The notes beneath the pieces were generated by a model. It was not told the DNA's origin. It saw nothing but the letters and a program-made list of their open reading frames with translations, and did no database searches. Position numbers and translations under genes: made by a program. Below, in pieces: positions 1 through 7,210 of a DNA stretch of 22,054 bases (positions within the stretch are counted from its first letter, which is position 1; each line of letters starts with the position of its first letter). The DNA lies in assembly GCA_021821585.1 (NCBI GenBank), contig JAKACF010000011.1:1-22054 (forward strand). Reading direction: 5' to 3'. This DNA comes from Actinomycetes bacterium. GTDB taxonomy: Bacteria; Actinomycetota; Acidimicrobiia; Acidimicrobiales; Bog-793.

Positions 1-251
1 CCGATCTCGGCCGTCGAGAGCTGGGACTTGTAGCCGGCGCCCCGGTGGATCGAGGAGTAGCGGGGGAGGAACTCCTGGACGGCCCTCATGACCCCCGGGA
101 GCGCCCCGGTCGAGGCGGCGGCGTCGAAGGAGAGGTAGCGGCGCTCGACCCCGTCCGCGCACGGGACCATCTCGTCGTCGCCCACGAGCGCGACCGGCAG
201 CGCCGAGGGTCCTGACCCGGCCCGCGTGGCCGCCTGCGTCGTCTCGATCAT
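1..251 (-). CDS. Class V PLP aminotransferase-fold protein (cysteine desulfurase / selenocysteine lyase-like), N-terminal part
   Basis: Only the first 83 codons are in the window; the gene continues past position 1. The translation from the ATG at 251 contains YLSFDAAAST and then FLPRYSSIHRGAGYKSQ. These match the N-terminal N/D-x-AA-[ST] and 'SSxHRGAGxxSQ' blocks of NifS/SufS-like class V enzymes. The PLP lysine and the catalytic Cys loop lie outside the window, so desulfurase, selenocysteine lyase and plain aminotransferase cannot be told apart. An AGGAG lies about 12 nt before the ATG. The gene starts only 32 nt after the stop of the formate dehydrogenase ferredoxin subunit on the same strand, so co-transcription is likely. 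By inference it could feed sulfur (via FdhD) or selenium to that enzyme. Confidence 0.72.
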   Translation of the reverse strand, partial: MIETTQAATRAGSGPSALPVALVGDDEMVPCADGVERRYLSFDAAASTGALPGVMRAVQEFLPRYSSIHRGAGYKSQLSTAEI

Positions 252-283
252 CGCCTCATCGTCTCCTGCTCACCTCTGTGGCG

Positions 284-1237
284 CTAGGGCTGAAAGTCAC
301 CGCCCGCCTCTGGCGGGTCCCCCTCGGCGAAGGAGTACCCGAAGCGCCCCTTCACGCACAGGTTCCCGCGTGTGACCTCGTGGTCGAGGGGCGAGGTGAC
401 CTTCACGATACGGTTGTCCTGGACGTGCAGCTCCAGGTTGCAGCCGACGCCGCAGTAGGGGCAGACCGTCCTCGTCACCTGCTGTCGGGCCTCGTCCCAC
501 CGGCCGGTCTCCCGCAGCTCGTGCTCGGTGCTCCCGACGAGGGCGCCCGTCGGGCAGACGGCGACGCAGTTGCCGCAGTAGACGCAGGCCGAGTCCGTGA
601 GCGGGACGGCGAACTCGGTCGAGATGCGGGCGTCGAAGCCCCGCCCGGCGACCGCGATGGCGAAGGTCGACTGGGCCTCCTCGCCGCAGGCCTCGACGCA
701 CTTGTAGCAGAGGATGCAGCGGGCGTAGTCCCGGACGTAGAGAGGGTTGTCCACGAGCACCGGCCGGGAGACGGTCGCCGCCGTCGACCCGTCGGGTGGG
801 TCGTGGTGGCCGGCGGCGGCCCCGTCGCGTCCGGTCGGGGGAGCCGGTGGGCCGTGGCGCTCGGGGCGGGCCCCGGACTCGTCGATCCAGCGCCGGACCT
901 CCGGCCCCGCACGGGAGAGGTCGACCGAGGAGGCGAGCAGCTCGAGCACCATCCGGCGCGAGGTGAGGACCCGCTCGCTCGTCGTCGAGACCGCCATCTT
1001 GTCCTCGACCGCCCGGGAGCAAGCCGGCACGAGGGCACGGGAGCCCTCGACCTCGACGACGCACAGCCGGCAGACGTTGACCGGCGTGAGCGTCTCCAGC
1101 TCGCACAGCGTCGGCACCTCGATGCCGACGCTGCGGCAGGCGCCGAGGATCGTCGTGCCCTCCGGCACCCGCAGGGTGGTGCCGTCGACGGCGACCTCGA
1201 CGCTGCGGCGCAGCTCGACGGGTGCGGGCGCGCTCAC
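284..1237 (-). CDS. Formate dehydrogenase iron-sulfur subunit: 2Fe-2S + two 4Fe-4S + detached Mo-oxidoreductase 4Fe-4S domain
   Basis: This 317-aa protein corresponds to the N-terminal third of FdsA/FdhA-type formate dehydrogenase alpha subunits. Residues about 10-80 form a 2Fe-2S ferredoxin domain with Cys45, 56, 59 and 73. Residues 174-184 and 218-228 are two CxxCxxCxxxC 4Fe-4S motifs. Residues 259-296 are the CxxCxxxC...CVKG motif that normally opens the molybdopterin catalytic chain, including the lysine thought to relay electrons to the cofactor. The protein stops about 17 residues after that motif, just where the catalytic domain should begin; that domain is encoded two genes upstream. 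The linker (residues 100-150) has no cysteines, so the extra His-ligated cluster of NuoG/FdsA is absent. The GTG start overlaps the stop of the NuoEF gene as GTGA. Predicted role: electron wire between the catalytic subunit and the flavin subunit, in the cytoplasm. Confidence 0.9.
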   Translation of the reverse strand: MSAPAPVELRRSVEVAVDGTTLRVPEGTTILGACRSVGIEVPTLCELETLTPVNVCRLCVVEVEGSRALVPACSRAVEDKMAVSTTSERVLTSRRMVLELLASSVDLSRAGPEVRRWIDESGARPERHGPPAPPTGRDGAAAGHHDPPDGSTAATVSRPVLVDNPLYVRDYARCILCYKCVEACGEEAQSTFAIAVAGRGFDARISTEFAVPLTDSACVYCGNCVAVCPTGALVGSTEHELRETGRWDEARQQVTRTVCPYCGVGCNLELHVQDNRIVKVTSPLDHEVTRGNLCVKGRFGYSFAEGDPPEAGGDFQP

Positions 1238-3054
1238 GGGGCCTCCCCGGGGGCGAGCAGCCCGCGCACCAGGGCGGAGGCGACGGCCGACCCGGCGGTC
1301 TGGCCGAGCCCGCAGATCGAGGCGTCCCGCATGACCGCCCCGAGGTCGGCGAGCAGGGCGGCGTCGCCCTCGCGCGCCCGTCCGCCGGCCATGCGGGCAA
1401 GGAGCTCCTCCTGGCGGACCGTCCCGACCCGGCAGGGGACGCACTGGCCGCAGGACTCGTCTCGGAAGAAGCGGGCGATGCGGCGGAGCACTCCCCACAG
1501 CTCGACGGTGTCGTCGAGGACGACCACCACCCCCGAGCCGAGGCTGACGCCGGCGCGCCGGGCGTCCTCGAAGCTGAGGCCGAGGTCGAGCTCGTCGGGA
1601 CCGAGGAAGGTCCCCGCCGCCCCGCCGAGCAGCACGCTCGCGACCGGGCGACCCTCGGTCGTGCCTCCGGCCAGCTCGAGGAGCTCGGCGAGCGGGGTGC
1701 CGAGCGGGACCTCGTACAGGCCCGGCCGCCGAACCCGCCCCGACAGGCAGAACAGCCGGGTGCCCGTCGACTCGCCCGTCCCGATGGCCGCGAAGGCCTC
1801 GGCGCCCCCGCGGAGGATCTCGAGGACGCAGGCGAGCGTCTCGACGTTGTTCACGCCCGTCGGCCGACCGAACAGGCCCCGGTCGGCCGGGTAGGGCGGC
1901 TTGTTCCTCGGCTCGGGCCGGCGGCCCTCGATCGAGTTGAACAGCGCCGTCTCCTCGCCGGCGATGTAGGCGCCCGCCCCGCTGCAGATCTCGATGTCGA
2001 AGCCCAGTCCCGAACCCATGACGTCGGCGCCGAGCAGGCCGCGTGCCCGGGCGGCGGACAGGGCCGCACCGAGGCGCCGCTCGGCGAGCGGGTACTCGCC
2101 CCGCAGGTAGACGTACCCCAGCTCGGCACCGGTCGACAGCCCGGCGACGGTGAGCGCCTCCACGAGCGCGAAGGGGTCCTCCTCGAGCAGCACCCGGTCC
2201 TTGAAGGTCCCGGGCTCGGACTCGTCCGCGTTGGCGACGAAGTAGTGCGGCCGCACCGGGTTGCGGGCGACCGCCTCCCACTTGGCGCCGGTCGGGAAGG
2301 CCGCTCCGCCCCGGCCGAGGAGGCGGGCCGCCTTCAGCTCGGCGATGACGCCGGCCGGGCCGAGGTCGATCGCCCGGCGGAGCGCCTCGTAGCCCCCCGA
2401 CGCCCGGTAGGCGTCGAGGGAGCCGGGATCGACCGCCCCGACCCGGCGCAGCAGGCGGAGCGCCGGGCGGTCGGACCCGGCCTGCGGGACGAGGCTCCCG
2501 GGCCCGCCGGAGAGGTCAGGGAGGAGGTGCTCCCCGGCGGCGGCGACCGCGGCGGCCTCGGCCGTGGAAAAAGGGGCGAGCGTCGAGCGCCCGCCGCCGG
2601 GCCCGTAGCGCTCCACGAGGGCCGCCGATCCGTGCTCGCAGTGCCCGAGACAGGGGCTCGGGCGGAACTCGACACCGCCGCCCGGCTCGGCCGGGAGCCC
2701 GGATCCGCCGCCGGCCACCCGGCAGGCGACGTCGTCGCAGACGTGGACGACGACGCCGGAGGACGGCTCGAAACAGAACAGGGCGTACGCGCTCGCGACC
2801 CCGTAGGCCTCGGCCGGCGCCACGTCCAGCCGCTCGCAGAGGTAGCCGAGCCCGCCCCGGCTGATCCACCCGGTGGCGAGCTGGAGGGCGTGCAGGGCGG
2901 GAAGAAGGAACCGCCTGCGCTCGGCGGCGAGCCTCCTGCCGCCGTAGCCCACCTGCCCGCCGCCGGACGGGGCGTGGTCCTCCCGCCCGAGCACCGAGTC
3001 GACGGCGTCGCGCTCTGCGTTCGAGGGGCGGGCCTCTCCGATCCTCAGGTCCAC
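1234..3054 (-). CDS. NuoE-NuoF fusion: NAD(H)-binding flavoprotein subunit of formate dehydrogenase
   Basis: This 606-aa protein fuses the 24-kDa (NuoE/FdsG) and 51-kDa (NuoF/FdsB) modules. The NuoE part (residues 1-150) carries the thioredoxin-fold 2Fe-2S pattern Cys106-x4-Cys111 and Cys135-x3-Cys139. The NuoF part has the NADH loop GRGGAAFPTG (about 248-257), the FMN segment NADESEPGTF (275-284), the GAGAYIAGEET block (360-370) and the 4Fe-4S ligands Cys535, Cys538, Cys541 and Cys581. It should pass electrons from the iron-sulfur chain to NAD+ through FMN. The GTG start at 3054 lies inside the end of the catalytic gene (10-nt overlap), and the 3' end overlaps the next gene by 4 nt, so translation of all three is probably coupled. 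No complex I membrane or other nuo genes are nearby, which favours a soluble NAD-dependent formate dehydrogenase over respiratory complex I. Confidence 0.92.
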   Translation of the reverse strand: MDLRIGEARPSNAERDAVDSVLGREDHAPSGGGQVGYGGRRLAAERRRFLLPALHALQLATGWISRGGLGYLCERLDVAPAEAYGVASAYALFCFEPSSGVVVHVCDDVACRVAGGGSGLPAEPGGGVEFRPSPCLGHCEHGSAALVERYGPGGGRSTLAPFSTAEAAAVAAAGEHLLPDLSGGPGSLVPQAGSDRPALRLLRRVGAVDPGSLDAYRASGGYEALRRAIDLGPAGVIAELKAARLLGRGGAAFPTGAKWEAVARNPVRPHYFVANADESEPGTFKDRVLLEEDPFALVEALTVAGLSTGAELGYVYLRGEYPLAERRLGAALSAARARGLLGADVMGSGLGFDIEICSGAGAYIAGEETALFNSIEGRRPEPRNKPPYPADRGLFGRPTGVNNVETLACVLEILRGGAEAFAAIGTGESTGTRLFCLSGRVRRPGLYEVPLGTPLAELLELAGGTTEGRPVASVLLGGAAGTFLGPDELDLGLSFEDARRAGVSLGSGVVVVLDDTVELWGVLRRIARFFRDESCGQCVPCRVGTVRQEELLARMAGGRAREGDAALLADLGAVMRDASICGLGQTAGSAVASALVRGLLAPGEAP

Positions 3055-4970
3055 CGGGCCGTCCCCCCGCCGACACCGGCCGGCGCAGGCTCCTCCAGCG
3101 GATCGAGGCGGATCGCCGTCGCCTTGAACTCGGCCGTACCGGACTTCGGGTCCCAGGCGTCGAGCGTGAGGGCGTTCGTGTCCACCTCGTCGGGGAAGTG
3201 GACGGTCATGAAGGCGAGCCCTGGGCGGAGCGAGGGGTCGCTCGAGACCGGGAGGACGACCGAGCCCCGTCTCGAGCTCACCCTCACGCGGTCACCCACG
3301 GCGAGGCCGAGCCGCTCGAGCTCCTCGGGGGCGAGCTCGAGCGCCTCGGGCCGGCGCAGCGGCGAGCGGTACCGGCCGGTCTGGACCCCTGTGTTGAACG
3401 AGTCGAGGCGTCGCCCGGTCGTGAGCCGGATCGGGTACTCCTCGCACAACTCGTCGAGCGGCGGCTCGTGGGCGACCGGGCTGAACGGCGCCGGCGGCCC
3501 GAGGCGCGGCTCGGCCCACAGCCGGGCGTGGAGGAAGAGCTCGCCTGGGTGGTCCTCGTCGTAGCAGGGCCACTGGAGGCCGCCCGTGGCCTCGAGGCGC
3601 CGGTAGCTCATCCCGGCGTGCATCGGCGAGAGGCTCCGCAGCTCGTCCCACACCTCCTCGGCGCGAGGAGAGCCCCAGCCCCGACCGAGCCGGCGGGCGA
3701 GCTCGGCGAGGATCTCCATGTCGGCGCGGGCCCCCTCGGGCGGGCGGAGCGCCGGGCGGAGCAGCTGGACCCTCCGCTCGCTCGAGGTGACCGTGCCCTC
3801 GGACTCGAAGGCGCTGACGGACGCCGGGAGGACGACCGAGGCGAGCTCGGCAGTCCTCGTGAGGAAGAGGTCCTGGACGACGAGGTGGTCGAGCCCGCCG
3901 AGGAGCCCGGTGGCGTGGCCGCTGTCGGCCTCGGACTGGGCGGGGTTCTCGCCGAGCACGTAGAGGGCGCGCAGCTCGCCCGTGGCCATCGCCTCGAACA
4001 TCTGCGACAGGTGCCGTCCGGGCCGGGCGGGCACGCTCGTGCCCCAGCGAACCTCGAAGCGACGGCGTACCTCGTCGTCCGACACGTCCTGGAAGCCGGG
4101 AAGCTTGTTCGGGAGAGCGCCCATGTCGCCACCCCCCTGGACGTTGTTCTGGCCCCGCAACGGGACGAGGCCGGAGCCGAAGCGGCCGACGTGACCCGTG
4201 AGCAGCGCCAGGTTGCACATGGCGAGGACGTTGTCGGTGGCGTTGTGATGCTCGGTGATACCGAGGGTCCAGCACAGCTGGGCGCGCCCGGCGCGCCCGT
4301 AGTCGTGGGCGAGCGCGGCGACGGCGTCCGCCGGCACGCCCGTCAGCCGCTCGGCTTCCTCGAGGCTGTACGGCTCGACGGACTCGGCATACTCCTCGAA
4401 GCCGGTCGTGGCGCGCCCCACGAAGTCGTGGTTCACGAGCCCGGCGTGGATGATCTCCCGGCCGATGGCGTTGGCGAGCGCGATGTCGGAGCCGACGTCG
4501 AGGCCGAGCCAGACGTCGGCGAAGCGGGCCGAGGACGTCCGGCGCGGGTCGACGACGTACAGCCTGGCTCCCCGCCGGAGGCCCCTCAGCAGGTGGTGGA
4601 AGAAGATGGGGTGGGCCTCACGGGCGTTCGACCCCCACAAGATGACGAGGTCGGTCTCCTCGACCTCGCGATAGGAGCTGGTCCCGCCCCCGGCACCAAA
4701 CACTGTCGCCAGACCGGCGACGCTCGGCGCGTGTCAGGTGCGGTTGCAGCTGTCGATGTTGTTGCTGCCCATCACCGAGCGGGCGAACTTCTGAGCGAGG
4801 AAGTTCACCTCGTTGCTCGCCTTGGAGCAGCTGAACATCCCGAAGGCGTCCCCCCGGTGCCGGTCGAAGCCGGCTGCCGCCGCGTCGAGAGCCTCCCCCC
4901 AGCTGGCGGGCCGCAGCTCGCCGTCCTTGCGGACGAGCGGCTCGGTCAGACGGCCGTAGCGCCGAGACAT
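3045..4970 (-). CDS. fdhA: Selenocysteine-containing formate dehydrogenase catalytic (molybdopterin) subunit, read through TGA at codon 79
   Basis: Read as one 641-residue protein with Sec79 encoded by TGA at 4736-4734. Both sides of the TGA are clearly formate dehydrogenase: SCNRT-Sec-HAPSVAGL matches the family's C-x-R-x-[U/C]-H-G-P-S-V-A-G-L active site. Downstream come WGSNAREAHP, YVVDPRR, the RGQNNVQGGGDMGALP block, the D-L-F-L-T-R-T-A segment and a C-terminal cofactor-binding domain ending near DPKSGTAEFKA. Formate is oxidised to CO2 at a bis-pyranopterin Mo or W centre. The ATG at 4970 is preceded directly by GGGAGGAGAG. The usual N-terminal 4Fe-4S domain is missing, and the 68 bp to the upstream gene cannot encode it; it is found in the 284-1237 gene. 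Automatic callers would report two broken pieces (a short ORF ending at 4734 and a 552-aa ORF from 4703). Selenocysteine machinery (selA, selB, selC, selD) must be elsewhere. Confidence 0.93.
4705..4736 (-). promoter_or_regulatory. Bacterial SECIS element with its UGA selenocysteine codon
   Basis: On the mRNA, UGA (4736-4734) is followed after 12 nt by a perfect 6-bp stem, GUCGCC (4721-4716) and GGCGAC (4710-4705), closing the pentaloop GGUCU (4715-4711). Bacterial SECIS hairpins place a loop GU about 16-37 nt downstream of the UGA for SelB binding; here the loop GGU begins 18 nt after it. From memory, E. coli fdhF also has AGGUCU in its SECIS loop. The hairpin falls on codons for the conserved SVAGL segment, as expected for an element inside coding sequence. 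Confidence 0.85.
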
Positions 4971-5038
4971 CTCTCCTCCCTTCCAGGTCGAGGCCGGCTC
5001 CGCCGGCACCCCGACCGTATCGCGGGCGCAGGCGGCGT

Positions 5039-5884
5039 CTACGCCCCCTTGCGGGGACGGATGATCGCCGTCGGGCAGGGGCTCTCGTGGGCGCAGGCGC
5101 TCGAGACCGAGCCGAGCAGGAGGCGGGCGAACCCTCCCCGGCCCCGCGACCCCACGACGAGCAGGTCGGCCCCCCGGGCCTCGTCGCAGAGCGTGTCGCC
5201 GGCGTCGCCCTCGATGAGGAGCTGGGAGACCTTGACGGCGCCGCCGGGGTCGACGGCGGCGACGAGGCGGGCGAGCTCCCGCTCGGCCGACTGGCGGGCG
5301 GTCACCCGGTCCCGGCGGAAGTAGGGCGCCTCGTACTCGAGGCTCATGTCGTTGGTGTACGGGTCGTGCCAGCAGCTCACCACCTCGAGCGGGCGCCGGC
5401 GCAGGGCCGCCTCCTCGAAGGCCCACGCGAGCGCCAGCCTGGAGCCCTCCGAGCCGTCGACGCCGGCGAGGATGCGGCCCCCCGGGGCGGCGGGGCGCCC
5501 GCCCTCACCCTGGTCGGGCCTCGGGACGACGACGACCGGCGAGCGGGCGTGGTGGACGCAGGTGCCCGACACCGACCCGAGCTTGAGCAGGAGCTCGCGG
5601 TGCCCCCGGGCGCCGACGACGAGGAGGAGGGCGTCCGACGAGCGCTCGACGAGGAGGCGCCCCGGGTCCCCCTCGAGGCGGCGCGCCCGGGCGACGAGCC
5701 CGGGGCTCACCTCGTCGGCTTCTTCGAGCGCCCGCTCGAGGACCGTGCCGGACGTCCCGCCCGCCTCGGCGACGTGGACCACCTCGAGCTCGACGTCCCG
5801 GCGGGCCGCCTCGTCGGCCGCCCAGGCGAGGGCGCGCAGAGCGCCCTCCGAGCCGTCGACGCCGACGACGATCCGCTCGGGCAC
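5039..5884 (-). CDS. Tandem-domain universal stress protein (UspA family)
   Basis: The 281-aa protein has two Usp domains. Each opens with a nucleotide-binding strand, IVVGVDGSEG at the N-terminus and ILAGVDGSEG near residue 150. The second domain keeps the ATP-binding motif G-x2-G-x9-G-S (GSRGRGGFARLLLGS). The first has only eight residues between the glycines (GARGHRELLLKLGS), so its nucleotide binding may differ. The GTG start at 5884 is supported by AAGGAGG four nt upstream, and the next residues match the family N-terminus. The gene lies 68 bp upstream of the selenoprotein gene on the same strand, with no clear terminator between, so it may be the first gene of the formate dehydrogenase transcript. 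Usp proteins are cytoplasmic and linked to energy or redox stress; the partner here is unknown. Confidence 0.88.
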   Translation of the reverse strand: MPERIVVGVDGSEGALRALAWAADEAARRDVELEVVHVAEAGGTSGTVLERALEEADEVSPGLVARARRLEGDPGRLLVERSSDALLLVVGARGHRELLLKLGSVSGTCVHHARSPVVVVPRPDQGEGGRPAAPGGRILAGVDGSEGSRLALAWAFEEAALRRRPLEVVSCWHDPYTNDMSLEYEAPYFRRDRVTARQSAERELARLVAAVDPGGAVKVSQLLIEGDAGDTLCDEARGADLLVVGSRGRGGFARLLLGSVSSACAHESPCPTAIIRPRKGA

Positions 5885-5903
5885 GGTGCCTCCTTCCGGC
5901 CTG

Positions 5904-5932
5904 AGCCTGACAGCCTCGAGCGGGCCGTCCAA
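5904..5932 (-). promoter_or_regulatory. Candidate promoter of the usp-formate dehydrogenase operon
   Basis: On the minus strand TTGGAC (5932-5927) and CAGGCT (5909-5904) are 17 nt apart, a sigma70-like -35/-10 pair. The predicted start is a few nt downstream, before the AAGGAGG of the Usp gene. The -10 resembles the TAGGCT boxes seen upstream of two other genes in this window. The pair sits in the 127-bp gap between the ABC ATPase gene and the Usp gene. It is a pattern match only; the -10 has C in place of the usual first T. Confidence 0.4.
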
Positions 5933-6011
5933 GGGCCGAAGGTCACTGCGGCCCGGCGAGGGAGGCGGACGCGGACCCGGCGTGCGGGCCGGCGGCGTCC
6001 GGCGTCGGCGC

Positions 6012-7199
6012 CTAGCGGCCGATCGCCCGTCCCGAGGACGGGTCGAACAGATGGAGGCGCTCGACGTCGACGGCGAAGCGGGCGCGCTCGCCGGCCCTGA
6101 TGGCGCTCGTCGGCTCGACCCGGGCGACGCCGACACTGGCGGCGGCGGCGCCGAGCTCGCCCCGACCGAGGTCGGCGGCGTCCGGCTCGCTGCCGCCACC
6201 GGCCACGCCGACGCCCTGCAGACGGCTCGCCCCGAGGCGGAAGTGGACGAGACGCTCGGAGCCGAGGGCCTCGACGAGCTCGACGTCGCCCTCGAGGGCG
6301 CGGCCCTGCGGCACCTCGCCCTGTCCCGCCGCGTCGTGGAGGTTCTCCGGCCGGACCCCGACCACGACCGGCGATCCTCTCCAGGCCTCGAGCGAGCTGA
6401 GCCCGGGCGGGAGCGAGAGGCACTGCTCGCCGAGGCGGACCGAGTCGGCGCGCTCGGAGAGGACCCCTTCGTAGAGGTTCATGGCCGGCGAGCCGATGAA
6501 GGCGGCGACGAAGAGGTTGGCCGGGCGGTCGTACAGGATCTGGGGGACGTCGCACTGCTGCAGGGTCCCGGCGGACAGGACCGCCACCCGGTCCCCCATG
6601 GTCATCGCCTCGGTCTGGTCGTGGGTCACGTAGATGGTGGCGACGTTGACGCGGCGCTGGATCCGGGCGATCTCGGTCCGCATCTGGACGCGCAGCTTGG
6701 CGTCGAGGTTCGAGAGCGGCTCGTCCATGAGGAAGACGGCCGGCTCGCGGACGATCGCCCGCCCCATCGCCACGCGCTGGCGCTGGCCGCCCGAGAGCTG
6801 GCTCGGCTTGCGGTCGAGGTGCTCGGTCAGCCCGAGGATGGCGGCCGCCTCCTCGACCTTGGACCGGATCTCGGCCTTCGGTGCCTTGGCGAGCCGGAGG
6901 GCGAACCCGATGTTCTCGGCGACGGTCATGTGCGGGTACAGGGCGTAGTTCTGGAAGACCATGGCGACGTCGCGCTCGCGGGGGCTCAGGTCGTTCACCA
7001 CCCGGTCCCCGACCCTGATCGTCCCCTCGGAGATCTCCTCGAGGCCGGCCACCATCCTGAGGGCCGTCGTCTTGCCGCAACCGGACGGTCCGACGAGGAC
7101 CATGAACTCGCCGTCGGCGATCTCGAGGTCGAGCCCCGAGACGGCCCGGACGCCGTTCGGGTAGATCTTCGAGACGCCTTCGAGGCTCACCGTCGCCAT
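6012..7199 (-). CDS. Carbohydrate ABC transporter ATP-binding protein (MalK/UgpC/MsmX type)
   Basis: 395 aa. The nucleotide-binding domain has Walker A GPSGCGKTT (37-45), Q-loop Gln83 in VFQNYALYPH, signature LSGGQ (135-139), Walker B VFLMDEP (155-161), D-loop SNLDAK and switch His193 in VTHDQTEAMT. The C-terminal 150 residues form the TOBE/OB-fold regulatory part of CUT1-family ATPases, including VVGVRPEN. Length and layout match MalK/UgpC proteins that energise sugar uptake. It lies 11 bp downstream of the MalG-type permease gene on the same strand, so it closes a four-gene importer operon. The TOBE segment contains an alanine/glycine-rich stretch (about residues 325-355) less conserved than the rest. 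Substrate cannot be told from the ATPase. Confidence 0.95.
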   Translation of the reverse strand: MATVSLEGVSKIYPNGVRAVSGLDLEIADGEFMVLVGPSGCGKTTALRMVAGLEEISEGTIRVGDRVVNDLSPRERDVAMVFQNYALYPHMTVAENIGFALRLAKAPKAEIRSKVEEAAAILGLTEHLDRKPSQLSGGQRQRVAMGRAIVREPAVFLMDEPLSNLDAKLRVQMRTEIARIQRRVNVATIYVTHDQTEAMTMGDRVAVLSAGTLQQCDVPQILYDRPANLFVAAFIGSPAMNLYEGVLSERADSVRLGEQCLSLPPGLSSLEAWRGSPVVVGVRPENLHDAAGQGEVPQGRALEGDVELVEALGSERLVHFRLGASRLQGVGVAGGGSEPDAADLGRGELGAAAASVGVARVEPTSAIRAGERARFAVDVERLHLFDPSSGRAIGR

Positions 7200-7210
7200 C
7201 GCCTGTCCTC

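Noticed and set aside
3045..4703. A stand-alone 552-aa formate dehydrogenase-like gene starting at the GTG at 4703
   Set aside because: The GTG lies inside the conserved SVAGLAT-VFGAGG segment, has no Shine-Dalgarno, and the preceding frame continues the active site across the TGA. It is the distal part of a selenoprotein gene.
4734..4736. TGA as a pseudogene-making nonsense mutation
   Set aside because: Both sides are fully conserved in one frame, the TGA is at the Sec position, and a SECIS-type hairpin follows.
4993..5007. GCCGGC-TCC-GCCGGC hairpin between the usp and fdh genes as a terminator
   Set aside because: Six-bp stem with a 3-nt loop and no U-tract, in GC-rich DNA; too weak to claim as an end of transcription.
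278..6199. Very long open frames on the opposite strand or other frames of the fdh region (for example 278-1894 plus, 1222-3564 plus, 3198-5324 plus, and minus extensions)
   Set aside because: Their translations are Arg/Pro/Ala-rich or mirror codon structure of the real genes and show no family motifs; such shadows are expected at this GC content.
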